Below, piece by piece: positions 1-5,936 of a stretch of DNA of 34,346 nucleotides. The DNA is from a virus: positions 1 to 34,346 of the IMG/VR virus record IMGVR_UViG_3300023174_000020. One strand, written 5' to 3'. Numbering within the stretch: position 1 is the stretch's first letter; each line of letters starts with the position of its first letter. The notes under the pieces were generated by a model that made no database searches, was not told the origin of the DNA, and saw nothing but the letters and a program-made list of their open reading frames with translations. The translations under genes were made by a program, and so were the position numbers.

Positions 1-359
1 TTCTTGATTGCTTCAACATCTATAGGGTTTCCACCTATATCTTGGATGTTGTCTTCAATATCAAAGAAGTCGCCTTGACCAAAGATAGCTTCCATGATCT
101 CAGCATGGCGAGTCTCTACGGCTTGTTGTGTGGCAGGGGTAACAATACGGCTACGCTCAGACTCACGGGTCTTGTCTTCAGAAGCCCACTGGCCTCGAAA
201 AATGCGCTCATACTCAAGCCAATCAGGAAGAAAGTTGGTGTCTCTATAGTCACGCCACTTGGTGCAATGGTCAGTAATAAAGGCCGTAAGTTCTTTGTCA
301 GCCTCAGTCGGCTCATAAAACTCATTCTGCTCTAACTTGACTTGTTTGTCTGTTGCCAT
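1..359 (-). CDS. Portal protein, N-terminal part (continues at right end of window)
   Basis: This is the first ~119 codons of the portal gene, starting at the ATG at 359-357, immediately after the TAA of the large terminase gene and behind a GGGGA ribosome site. The reading frame runs off position 1 and resumes in frame at 34219, because bases 1-127 repeat at 34220-34346. Joined, the protein is 686 residues, normal for a podoviral portal. The portal is the dodecameric ring at one head vertex through which DNA is packaged and ejected. The neighbouring terminase genes upstream in the same operon support this. The split is only an effect of where the circle was opened. Confidence 0.88.
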   Translation of the reverse strand, partial: MATDKQVKLEQNEFYEPTEADKELTAFITDHCTKWRDYRDTNFLPDWLEYERIFRGQWASEDKTRESERSRIVTPATQQAVETRHAEIMEAIFGQGDFFDIEDNIQDIGGNPIDVEAIK

Positions 360-1619
360 TTATATCCCCGAAATAATATCTAGAGGCTCCCACTCATCTT
401 CTTGGTCATCAGCAAAGTATGAGGTCACAGCCAGTTGGTCAATGTAGGAAAGAGCATCGGGCAAGTCATCGTGTACTCCATTGGCAGGGAACATCAAGAG
501 TTGATCTTTGAATTCATCCCAATCTTCCTCAGAGTTCAGCACAATACGCCCATGCTCAAACCTTCCTTGGAGACTCCAGATAATCCTGTCAGTCTTTTTC
601 CTGTTGCCATGCGTTAAGTCAACTATATGCGAATATACATTATTTTTCCGCATTAAGTCTGACAAATATGGCAAAACTGCATTTTTTAATGCTCCACGCT
701 CAATTCCAACGCTCAAAGGTCGGTATTCCCGCATCTTTAGCAGAATCGTAGCCGCAGTCTCCCTGATGTCCCACCTACCAAAAGCAATCTCTTTTACAAA
801 CCATTTGCCATCATCAGTCACCTTAACCACAGCAATGGCAGTCTGATCTAGCCTTTTCTTCGAGTTAGCCGCCTGTCTAGCTACTTCTTCAAATCCAGCC
901 AAGTCACAGGCTATGAAGTAAGAACCATACTCAGGCTCAGTCCCGTACTTAATCCATTCTTCTTTAAAGACATCGCTACCCGCATTGTCAAAAGATGCCA
1001 TATACTCTTGCTTGAAGGCAAAGCTGGATAGGGTCTTCTTTGCACTTTCGATTTCGCTAGGGTCAATCAAGGGGTTATCTTTGGTGGTGAAATGCCAACT
1101 TTTCCAATCTTCGTCTTCTTCTGACTGTCCAAGTTTAAAGATGTCATAGAAGAAATTGCGACCCTTGGGAGTGCCGATAAACATAGCCCTACCCTTTTTG
1201 TCTGACAGAGAAGCACGAATAACCTGTTCCCATGCTTCTGGTTTGATATCCGCAACCTCGTCAAGCACAGCGTAGGTGAGCGACACTCCTCGCAAAGTAT
1301 CTGGTCTATCTGCACCTCGGACATAGATCTTTGCTCCGTTTATCAAAGTTATGTCCATATTATTGATGTGGCTGGCTTGGATAACCTCCCGTCCCAACTC
1401 CATTAAAACATCCCAAATAATCTGACGAGCCTGACCATTGGTAGGGGCAACATAAAGCACAGCAGAACCAGCAGTACATTGCAAACCCTCAATCAAGAGG
1501 GTAATGGCTGAGAGTCTAGATTTACCACAACGCCGCCCTGCCGCAATGACTTTAAATCTTGTTTTGTCAGTAAAAACTTCTTGTTGCCAAGGAAGGAGGC
1601 TAAAGTTAAGGTCAGACAT
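360..1619 (-). CDS. Terminase large subunit (TerL)
   Basis: Packaging motor with ATPase and nuclease, 419 residues, a usual size for TerL. A Walker A motif is at about residues 28-34 (GRRCGKS), and a Walker B is at 116-121 (YAVLDE). The sequence GTPKGRNFFYD near 149-159 matches the coupling region of terminases. The C-terminal RNase H-like nuclease shows an aspartate in FIACDLAGF (D239) and a closing HDDLPDALSY near residue 385. It overlaps the small terminase gene by 8 nt and abuts the portal gene, the classic packaging order. With Erf-like recombination genes and a circular assembly, headful packaging is likely but not shown. Confidence 0.95.
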   Translation of the reverse strand: MSDLNFSLLPWQQEVFTDKTRFKVIAAGRRCGKSRLSAITLLIEGLQCTAGSAVLYVAPTNGQARQIIWDVLMELGREVIQASHINNMDITLINGAKIYVRGADRPDTLRGVSLTYAVLDEVADIKPEAWEQVIRASLSDKKGRAMFIGTPKGRNFFYDIFKLGQSEEDEDWKSWHFTTKDNPLIDPSEIESAKKTLSSFAFKQEYMASFDNAGSDVFKEEWIKYGTEPEYGSYFIACDLAGFEEVARQAANSKKRLDQTAIAVVKVTDDGKWFVKEIAFGRWDIRETAATILLKMREYRPLSVGIERGALKNAVLPYLSDLMRKNNVYSHIVDLTHGNRKKTDRIIWSLQGRFEHGRIVLNSEEDWDEFKDQLLMFPANGVHDDLPDALSYIDQLAVTSYFADDQEDEWEPLDIISGI

Positions 1620-2007
1620 CTTTGCTTTCTATATCTTCAGCCTCTATAGTGTTTTCACCAATAGTGACACCACCAATGCCTGAGATCGTAATATTTACAG
1701 CACTTCTCTGATTCTTCTCTTTTTCAAACAGAGTAACGGGAAGCATCCTATCCATGCACAACTTCAGTGCAGCCATCTGTGCAGGGTGGTCATCATCAAG
1801 GGCAATCTGAACAGTCTTTTGGACAACATTAGCACCAGCACTGTTTATCAACAACTCTTTGAGTTCTTTGACCCGTTGATTCTCAGTCTTAGGCAACAAA
1901 GCTATTGGCTTGGCATCAGCGTATTTCGCCATAGTCAGCTTACCCGAACCTTTAGGTCGACCCTTGGTTTTCTTAAGGTTATCAGTGAGTGCATCTACTA
2001 CGTTCAT
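1612..2007 (-). CDS. Terminase small subunit-like protein (TerS)
   Basis: A 131-residue protein directly upstream of TerL and overlapping it by 8 nt. The N-terminus carries a basic GRPKGSGK segment (residues 16-23) resembling an AT-hook, followed by a helical core that could recognise the packaging site and form the TerS ring. Assignment rests mainly on position and size, since small terminases diverge quickly. It is the first gene of the long leftward late operon. A copy of the 16-bp phage motif AAGTACNCACTAACTT lies only about 19 nt upstream of its ATG, so late expression may be controlled there. Confidence 0.7.
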   Translation of the reverse strand: MNVVDALTDNLKKTKGRPKGSGKLTMAKYADAKPIALLPKTENQRVKELKELLINSAGANVVQKTVQIALDDDHPAQMAALKLCMDRMLPVTLFEKEKNQRSAVNITISGIGGVTIGENTIEAEDIESKDV

Positions 2008-2025
2008 CTTTTATCCAGTAAAGGG

Positions 2026-2041
2026 AAGTTAGTGCGTACTT
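2026..2041 (-). promoter_or_regulatory. Phage-wide 16-bp motif AAGTACNCACTAACTT, copy 1 (N = G)
   Basis: Read on the minus strand this is AAGTACGCACTAACTT, ending 19 nt before the small-terminase ATG. On the plus strand it overlaps the first two bases of the -35 box of the strong rightward promoter at 2040-2068. Two other copies, at 5614-5629 and 10335-10350, differ only at the seventh base. Likely an operator or activator site acting on the late operon, the early promoter, or both. Confidence 0.75.
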
Positions 2042-2068
2042 TACATGAGAATTGTTTTCTTGTATAGT
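2040..2068 (+). promoter_or_regulatory. Strong sigma70-like early rightward promoter
   Basis: A -35 box TTTACA (2040-2045) is followed by a 17-nt spacer and a -10 box TATAGT (2063-2068), predicting a start near 2075. Transcription would run through the structured leader into the small-gene operon at 2793 and beyond. The 16-bp phage motif at 2026-2041 touches the -35 box, which suggests regulation. Confidence 0.75.
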
Positions 2069-2074
2069 GACATC

Positions 2075-2290
2075 AAACGGGGGCATCACCCACCCCTCTA
2101 TGCGGTTGAGCCGACCAAGTAGGATAAACGTAGTGAACCATGTGGTACTCAAGTAAAGAGTAATCTTGAACAGGGCCTGTAGCGTGGAGAGTAAGGACTG
2201 ACAACCTTCTCTAACTTAGCATAAACGAGAGGCTCTCCTTTAAAAGGACATACCCACTCACGGGTGTCTACTCCTGTTCGTCAACTAATC
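2075..2290 (+). ncRNA. Hairpin-rich untranslated leader or small RNA
   Basis: Starts at the predicted transcription start of the promoter at 2040-2068. There is no ORF longer than about 18 codons. Local hairpins include CGGT/GCCG near 2103-2113, TACTC/GAGTA near 2146-2162, an AGAG-AAGG/CCTT-CTCT stem with one bulged T near 2189-2212, TCCTT/AAGGA at 2236-2248, and ACCC/GGGT near 2252-2265. The density of short stems suggests a structured RNA, but I do not recognise a known class. No poly-U terminator follows closely, so it may be a long 5' leader rather than a free RNA. Confidence 0.45.
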
Positions 2291-2418
2291 GAAGTAAGCA
2301 TTTACTTGTTAACACTATGTTTGGATTTTTCAGTGCGGAAGAGGGTACACAAATATTTACACACAGCACACCACCCCTCCCCCCCATCAAAGTAAGCGCC
2401 AACTAACATAAGGCTGAA

Positions 2419-2433
2419 TGAGAATCATTCGCA
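2419..2433. promoter_or_regulatory. Fur-box-like palindrome 1
   Basis: TGAGAATCATTCGCA matches the 7-1-7 Fur consensus (TGATAATNATTATCA) at 12 of 14 defined positions. Fur is the host ferric uptake repressor. A closer copy lies 56 bp downstream. Binding by host Fur is inference. Confidence 0.5.
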
Positions 2434-2474
2434 TCTAGACTGATTCCACTATATGAAATGATGCTGAATCTAAA

Positions 2475-2489
2475 TGAGAATCATTCTCA
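2475..2489. promoter_or_regulatory. Fur-box-like palindrome 2 (perfect 7-1-7 dyad)
   Basis: TGAGAATCATTCTCA is a perfect 7-1-7 inverted repeat and matches the Fur consensus at 12 of 14 defined positions, the two changes being symmetrical. A TATATA stretch at 2495-2500 follows directly, though without a clear -35 box. Likely a binding site for host Fur or a phage protein with similar specificity. Confidence 0.55.
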
Positions 2490-2602
2490 ATTGGTATATA
2501 TGCTTTATGCACCATTTTCCACACACCTAATAACTAAAAGTAATCTGCATTCCAAATACAGAATTCAATACATTAGGTTTCACATTATGGGATTGCACCA
2601 TG

Positions 2603-2695
2603 TTGGTGAATAGCGTGTACTAACATCCCTTATTTGGTGCATAGTGTTTACTAACATCACCTTTTTGGTGCGCTCTGTTAGTGATTACTATCATT
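2603..2695 (+). repeat. 31-bp-period tandem repeat (iteron-like)
   Basis: Units begin with TTGGTG at exactly 2603, 2634 and 2665. Units 1 and 2 agree at about 25 of 31 positions and share the core TACTAACATC. Unit 3 keeps the first seven bases and then carries a related element in inverted form (GTTAGTGATTACT). Such phased repeats beside AT-rich sequence are typical of replication origins or cooperative operator arrays. Confidence 0.6.
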
Positions 2696-2725
2696 AGAAG
2701 TACTGTATTTATTCAAAGTAAAATA

Positions 2726-2754
2726 TTGGCATGGTATGTGCATTAGTAAATAGT
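2726..2754 (+). promoter_or_regulatory. Probable second early promoter
   Basis: TTGGCA (2726-2731), 17-nt spacer, AATAGT (2749-2754). The start would be near 2761, about 32 nt ahead of the first small gene. It lies just downstream of the 31-bp repeats, which could control it. Confidence 0.5.
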
Positions 2755-2792
2755 CCCTAGGACAATCATTCAACATTTTAAAAGGCTTAAAA

Positions 2793-2966
2793 ATGAAACA
2801 ATTTTCCACATATGAATCGATCCCTATCAATGCTATTTTTCTTGGTAGTGAGGATCGAGAGGGTAACATGGGTGAGGTATTAGCGGATATGATCCTTGAA
2901 GCTATTAGCCCAGCTACATTTAAGGACAATGATGGGGTGAGACATTACTTTGATTTAATTGAGTAA
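2793..2966 (+). CDS. Small early protein, 57 aa, unknown function
   Basis: First gene of the rightward early operon, beginning MKQFSTYESIPINAIF and ending HYFDLIE. I do not recognise it. It is acidic with a probable helix at residues 27-38 (MGEVLADMILEA). The start is supported by AAAGG about 8 nt upstream, in a leader (AAAGGCTTAAAA) that is repeated before several other genes of this operon. A two-hairpin cassette follows its stop codon. Confidence 0.75.
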   Translation: MKQFSTYESIPINAIFLGSEDREGNMGEVLADMILEAISPATFKDNDGVRHYFDLIE

Positions 2967-2976
2967 AGTCTAGGGT

Positions 2977-3021
2977 CTAGGGCATTCTGTAGAGTGTCCT
3001 AGCACCTAGGGATTTTCCTAG
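2977..3021 (+). repeat. Two-hairpin intergenic cassette, copy 1
   Basis: Hairpin 1: 2977-2987 pairs with 2992-3002, eleven base pairs around a TGTA loop. Hairpin 2: CTAGG (3006-3010) pairs with CCTAG (3017-3021). It is followed by the AAAGGCTTAAAA leader of the next gene. Copy 2 at 3469-3513 keeps the pairing through compensatory changes, which argues for an RNA function such as processing, stability or attenuation. Confidence 0.7.
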
Positions 3022-3039
3022 ACTTTGAAAGGCTTAAAA

Positions 3040-3279
3040 ATGACAATCCAAATTACTAAAATCGGGAACATAGACAATGGTATCGATGGATCCGAAGAGT
3101 ATCTTTTACTAACCGATAATGAAGATGATCTAACCGAAGATCAAGCATGGGATTATCTTTATCCATTGGTCTACAGAGATACCGATGATGCTGGGGCTTA
3201 TTTTTGCCATACAGTTAAGACTTTGCAAAAAACCGATAATTCAGTTATTTGCATTGTTTATCATCAATATAACGTTTAA
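3040..3279 (+). CDS. Early protein, 79 aa, unknown function
   Basis: Starts at the ATG at 3040 (MTIQITKIGNIDNG), chosen over an upstream TTG because the AAAGG at 3028-3032 lies about 7 nt ahead of the ATG and would fall inside the longer version. The protein is acidic and rich in D and Y, with no motif I recognise. It sits between two hairpin-bearing intergenic spacers in the early operon, so it is probably an early host-takeover or accessory protein; that is inference from position. Confidence 0.75.
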   Translation: MTIQITKIGNIDNGIDGSEEYLLLTDNEDDLTEDQAWDYLYPLVYRDTDDAGAYFCHTVKTLQKTDNSVICIVYHQYNV

Positions 3280-3305
3280 ATTCTAGACTTTGAGAGGCTT
3301 AAATT

Positions 3306-3458
3306 ATGACTAAAAAACAAATTATTCAAATTCGCTGGAAGACATGGGATGCATGGTGTGTTGCATTTAATTCAGGCATACCATGTTGCTATTGGAATAA
3401 AACCTTATACGATTCCCATATGATAATTGTGCCAAAAAACAAGCTTTTAAAGGCTTAA
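3306..3458 (+). CDS. Small early protein, 50 aa, unknown function
   Basis: Begins MTKKQIIQIRWKTWDAW and ends with a basic KNKLLKA tail. It is tryptophan-rich (four W) with three cysteines and has no family I recognise. The ribosome site lies in a GAGAGGCTTAAATT leader matching the other genes of this operon, which is the best evidence that it is translated. The next hairpin cassette begins about 10 nt after the stop. Confidence 0.65.
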   Translation: MTKKQIIQIRWKTWDAWCVAFNSGIPCCYWNKTLYDSHMIIVPKNKLLKA

Positions 3459-3468
3459 ATTCTAGGGT

Positions 3469-3513
3469 CTAGGGTATTGTTTACAGTATCCTAGCACCTA
3501 GGTTTTTCCTAGG
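3469..3513 (+). repeat. Two-hairpin intergenic cassette, copy 2
   Basis: Hairpin 1: 3469-3479 pairs with 3484-3494 (11 bp, TTTA loop). Hairpin 2: CCTAGG (3497-3502) pairs with CCTAGG (3508-3513). Relative to copy 1, the pair 2983/2996 changes C-G to T-A and the loop-closing pair 2987/2992 changes C-G to G-C, both preserving pairing. Confidence 0.7.
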
Positions 3514-3543
3514 AATTCATTAACATTTTTTGATAGGCTCACA

Positions 3544-4302
3544 ATGAAAAACCCATATAAATCGATCCTAAGGGGTCTAGGCTTACCCTACAAAACAATC
3601 CTAGGTGAAAGCTCTGCTAAGACTGTCAAAGGCCAATCAATCGGTTATTTGACGGGTATCGTTTACCTAGTACCCGATGTAAAGCTTTGCCCAATGGCTA
3701 AGTTAGCTGGGTGTCTTGATGGATGCCTAAATACTGCGGGACGTGGTGCATTCAATTCAGTACAAAAAGCACGTAAGTCTAAAACTGATTTTTTCTACCA
3801 AAATAGACAAGCATTTTTATTGTCGTTATGCGCCGATATTTGGACTTTACAAAATAGGGCTAGAAACCTAGGTTTAATCCCTTTAATCCGCCCTAACGGG
3901 ACTTCGGATATCCCTTACGAGAATTTGATTGTCCTAAACGGGAAAAATATTTTCCAATTGTTTCCTACTGTGCAATTTTATGACTATACAAAAATCCCTA
4001 GTAGAAAATTAGACGGGAAAACGTGTAACAACTATGATCTAACCTATTCTTTTAGCGCTATTACACCAAAACCGATATCCATCAAAGGGTTAACTAATCC
4101 CAATAATTCCCGTGTAGCTGTCGTTTTCCAAAAACAATCGGATATTCCCAGTACTTTTAGAGAATGGGATGTTATCGATGGAGATAACACCGATGTACGT
4201 CATATTGAACCAAAACGTGTTGTTGTTGCACTCTATGCTAAGGGTAAGGCTAAACGTGAGGATAATGGTTTTGTTCAAATCAAAGGGGTTCACTATGCTT
4301 AA
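3544..4302 (+). CDS. gp88-like phage protein
   Basis: 252 residues, the largest early gene. It resembles the phage 'gene product 88' domain family, recognisable by a cysteine cluster CPMAKLAGCLDGCLNTAGRG at about residues 52-71, a following aromatic segment, and an RPNGTSDIPYENL stretch near residue 118. The molecular role of this family is not established, as far as I know; the cysteines suggest metal or Fe-S binding. Its ribosome site is GATAGGCTCACA. The next gene overlaps its end by 8 nt, so they are translationally coupled. CTAG and CCGAT tetramers are frequent here compared with the late genes. Confidence 0.7.
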   Translation: MKNPYKSILRGLGLPYKTILGESSAKTVKGQSIGYLTGIVYLVPDVKLCPMAKLAGCLDGCLNTAGRGAFNSVQKARKSKTDFFYQNRQAFLLSLCADIWTLQNRARNLGLIPLIRPNGTSDIPYENLIVLNGKNIFQLFPTVQFYDYTKIPSRKLDGKTCNNYDLTYSFSAITPKPISIKGLTNPNNSRVAVVFQKQSDIPSTFREWDVIDGDNTDVRHIEPKRVVVALYAKGKAKREDNGFVQIKGVHYA

Positions 4303-4480
4303 AAATATCACAAAAAAATATAAGGACTTCATTATCGATATTCATATCAATAGTGAAACAATATATGTTTATTGGACAGATGGTGATATTGAAAATTCTC
4401 GTAGATTTTCGGGGTATTCAATTAATGAAATTTTGGATATTGTCAAAGATGAAATTAACTCTCAGGAATTAACACCATGA
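4295..4480 (+). CDS. Early protein, 61 aa, unknown function
   Basis: The ATG at 4295 (MLKNITKKYKDFIIDI) is preceded by AAAGGGG at a proper distance inside the end of the gp88-like gene, so I prefer it to a much longer upstream reading whose N-terminus looks like an out-of-frame shadow. Predicted beta strands (IIDIHI, TIYVYW) are followed by a C-terminal helix (INEILDIVKDEI). The next gene overlaps it by ATGA. Confidence 0.7.
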   Translation: MLKNITKKYKDFIIDIHINSETIYVYWTDGDIENSRRFSGYSINEILDIVKDEINSQELTP

Positions 4481-4677
4481 AACAAAATAAATTTAGCACG
4501 TTATCCGATGCCCTAGAATCGGAGAATATCTCTCATATGTGGGATGGTAGACCATTGTCCTATGATCAAACCATAGGGCTAACCTATGATGATGGGACTA
4601 GATATGGTCATTATGTATCGGTCTACAGGGATGAACGGGGTCTATACGAGCGTCCTATTCATTATTCCCGTAATTAA
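4477..4677 (+). CDS. Early protein, 66 aa, unknown function
   Basis: Coupled to the preceding gene by a four-base ATGA overlap. Sequence features: an N-terminal helix (FSTLSDALESE), then a polar, aromatic region with RYGHYVSVYRDERG. No family recognised. It is followed by a third, more divergent two-hairpin spacer. Confidence 0.7.
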   Translation: MKQNKFSTLSDALESENISHMWDGRPLSYDQTIGLTYDDGTRYGHYVSVYRDERGLYERPIHYSRN

Positions 4678-4688
4678 AGCTTAGACTG

Positions 4689-4736
4689 TAGACCCTTATT
4701 CATAGGGGTCTATGGTCTAGGTTTTGATTAACCTAG
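4689..4736 (+). repeat. Two-hairpin intergenic cassette, divergent copy 3
   Basis: TAGACCC (4689-4695) pairs with GGGTCTA (4706-4712), and CTAGGTT (4717-4723) pairs with AACCTAG (4730-4736). The order, CTAG-ended stems and a downstream AAAGGCTTTGAT ribosome leader match copies 1 and 2, although the first stem has a different sequence. Confidence 0.6.
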
Positions 4737-4767
4737 AATTTCAATTAATCAACTAAAAGGCTTTGAT

Positions 4768-4851
4768 ATGGAAAAAATTGATCAAATTATTGTAGGGGTA
4801 AGCCTTACGGGTTTTGTGTGTTTAATGTTAATCATTGCATTATGGGGTTAA
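4768..4851 (+). CDS. Single-span membrane microprotein, 27 aa
   Basis: A very short ORF with a good ribosome site (AAAAGG about 8 nt upstream). After a polar start (MEKIDQII), residues 7-26 form one hydrophobic helix (VGVSLTGFVCLMLIIALWG), enough to span the inner membrane. The next gene begins 2 nt after its stop. Small phage membrane peptides of this kind can act on host membrane proteins or lysis timing; the role here is unknown. Confidence 0.55.
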   Translation: MEKIDQIIVGVSLTGFVCLMLIIALWG

Positions 4852-4853
4852 CT

Positions 4854-5033
4854 ATGACACAAATTGAACTAAACAAAAAAGCGGCTTATGCATTGGGTTT
4901 TTATCATGCACTCTATGACGGGTTTCAACATAACCCGTTTATGGATCAATACTATAACGAGTATAAAAAAGGATATGACGCTGGGATATCTGAATATTGC
5001 ATGATAGAACATCTAGAAGAGGTGAACATATGA
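4854..5033 (+). CDS. Early protein, 59 aa, unknown function
   Basis: Start at 4854 (MTQIELNKKAAYALGFY), with TATGGGG upstream; an earlier in-frame start would overlap the membrane microprotein. The sequence AAYALGFYHALYDG followed by YYNEYKKGYDAGISEY gives a repeated YxxGYxxG-type pattern seen in small phage proteins of unknown role. Overlaps the next gene by ATGA-type coupling. Confidence 0.7.
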   Translation: MTQIELNKKAAYALGFYHALYDGFQHNPFMDQYYNEYKKGYDAGISEYCMIEHLEEVNI

Positions 5034-5260
5034 AACATACCATGATATGGTTCGGTAATATGTCGCATGGATCATTTACTATAGCTAATGATGCTAACCC
5101 TATGGTTATTGTTCATTCTATAGAAGAAAAAATAATAATGAGCCCTAATGATGTAGATGAATATTGCATAAGCCAAGGGCATGATAGCTATTTAATCCCT
5201 GATGAATTTGAGGGTGAAATTGTATTTTCTCAATCATTTTTTAAGGGGTTAGCAGAATGA
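5030..5260 (+). CDS. Early protein, 76 aa, unknown function
   Basis: Starts at 5030 (MKHTMIWFGNMSHG) with AGAGGTG upstream and ends FFKGLAE. Acidic, with hydrophobic strand-like segments (MVIVHSI, GEIVFSQSFF). A longer upstream start is in frame but lacks a ribosome site and overlaps the previous gene extensively. No recognised family. Confidence 0.65.
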   Translation: MKHTMIWFGNMSHGSFTIANDANPMVIVHSIEEKIIMSPNDVDEYCISQGHDSYLIPDEFEGEIVFSQSFFKGLAE

Positions 5261-5319
5261 TCTATGCGACCATAGCACTACTGCTAAAAATCATTTTACG
5301 AAAGGCTTTAAAATGTTAA
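5257..5319 (+). CDS. Possible hydrophobic leader peptide, 20 aa
   Basis: An ATGA overlap links it to the preceding gene, and its stop overlaps the start of the next (5313). It reads MIYATIALLLKIILRKALKC, a short hydrophobic stretch with a basic end. Because the ribosome site of the next gene (AAAGGC) lies inside it, it may serve only to couple translation. Low confidence as a real product. Confidence 0.35.
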   Translation: MIYATIALLLKIILRKALKC

Positions 5320-5615
5320 CAGTTGGAAAATACAATATTAGGATTGTCAAAAACGGGGATAAATACGGGTTAGACCATAAGCTTACCTATGATGAAGATA
5401 AGCCTATGGTCGAATTTTATGATTCTAGATTTCCGCATTCTGAATTCGGACAATTCATAACACGTTATTACATAGGCACATTACTATGTTTAGACGGGTA
5501 CTATGGCAGTAATTTAGACAATGGTCTATGCTTAGATGGCGGAAATCGTAATGAATGGAGCGTTTCATCATGTGAAATGCAAGTGGTAAAGGACTATATT
5601 AGCCAGTACATCTAA
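5313..5615 (+). CDS. Early protein, 100 aa, unknown function
   Basis: Last gene of the rightward early operon, with the shared AAAGGCTTTAAA leader. It begins MLTVGKYNIRIVKNGDKYG, a strand-rich, aromatic and acidic protein with LCLDGYYGSNLDNGLCLDGG in the middle. I do not recognise the family. The 16-bp phage motif overlaps its stop codon and a strong terminator follows 24 nt later. Confidence 0.75.
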   Translation: MLTVGKYNIRIVKNGDKYGLDHKLTYDEDKPMVEFYDSRFPHSEFGQFITRYYIGTLLCLDGYYGSNLDNGLCLDGGNRNEWSVSSCEMQVVKDYISQYI

Positions 5616-5629
5616 GTTAGTGAGTACTT
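5614..5629 (-). promoter_or_regulatory. Phage-wide 16-bp motif AAGTACNCACTAACTT, copy 2 (N = T)
   Basis: On the minus strand: AAGTACTCACTAACTT, followed by TA as in copy 3. It lies at the very end of the rightward early operon, pointing back into it. It is in the same orientation as copy 1, so the two are direct repeats flanking the whole 3.6-kb early module. Confidence 0.75.
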
Positions 5630-5638
5630 TTCAATTTT

Positions 5639-5658
5639 AAGCCCTTCGGGGCTTTTTT
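5639..5658 (+). terminator. Rho-independent terminator of early operon
   Basis: AAGCCC (5639-5644), loop TTCG, GGGCTT (5649-5654) running into TTTTTT. A UUCG tetraloop on a six-pair stem is a textbook intrinsic terminator. On the opposite strand the following run is TTAAAATT, so leftward termination would be weaker. Confidence 0.9.
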
Positions 5659-5723
5659 CTTGTCTACTGCTACCCTGCCTTAGGTTATCAATAAAAATCG
5701 ATTCTAGGCACGTTTAAACCCGT

Positions 5724-5936
5724 TTAATCGGCATTGTCTAGGTTATAGGTGCATAGTCCAACATGATCTAGGGATGCATCGGGGTCTAAACCTAGGTTAT
5801 AGAAGTGTCCAGCCCATGCTATAGCGATCTTCATCCCAGCATGATCGCTACCATTACCCAGCGTATCTAGAATCAATTTTTCGCTATCGGTTAGCGTCAT
5901 ATAGATTCTATTTGGGGTTTTGCGGGGTAGTGCCAT
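5724..5936 (-). CDS. Ribbon-helix-helix-like small protein
   Basis: 70 residues, last gene of the leftward early operon, overlapping the RuvC-like gene by 29 nt. The pattern PNRIYMTLTDSEKLILD at residues 8-24 resembles the beta strand plus first helix of Arc/MetJ-type DNA-binding proteins, followed by a second helix (MKIAIAWAGHFYNLG). This is motif-level similarity, not a firm assignment. Its CTAG-rich DNA resembles the small-gene cluster on the other strand rather than its operon partners. Confidence 0.6.
   Translation of the reverse strand: MALPRKTPNRIYMTLTDSEKLILDTLGNGSDHAGMKIAIAWAGHFYNLGLDPDASLDHVGLCTYNLDNAD

Larger units (their letters stand above)
2008..2792. other. Large intergenic control region
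   Basis: 785 bp between divergent transcription units (late genes leftward, early small genes rightward), with no credible ORF on either strand. It contains, left to right: the 16-bp phage motif, a strong sigma70-type promoter, a ~200-nt hairpin-rich leader, an AAGT-N8-ACTT dyad at 2292-2307, a C-run at 2371-2386 (G-run on the minus strand), two Fur-like palindromes, a CACCA/TGGTG hairpin at 2597-2609, 31-bp-period repeats and a second promoter. It is also a reasonable place for an origin of replication. No obvious leftward sigma70 promoter for the late genes was found. Confidence 0.8.

Noticed and set aside
1-127. Biological terminal repeat or attachment site
   Set aside because: Lies in the middle of the portal gene and has k-mer length; an assembly overlap.
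2090-2290. tRNA or tmRNA in the structured leader
   Set aside because: No acceptor stem, TPsiC-like GTTCGA or CCA arrangement; hairpins are short and sequential.
2040-2290. Phage RNA polymerase promoters
   Set aside because: No single-subunit RNA polymerase gene is visible and the promoter fits host sigma70.
2600-2700. CRISPR array from the 31-bp repeats
   Set aside because: Units are contiguous without spacers and no Cas genes exist.
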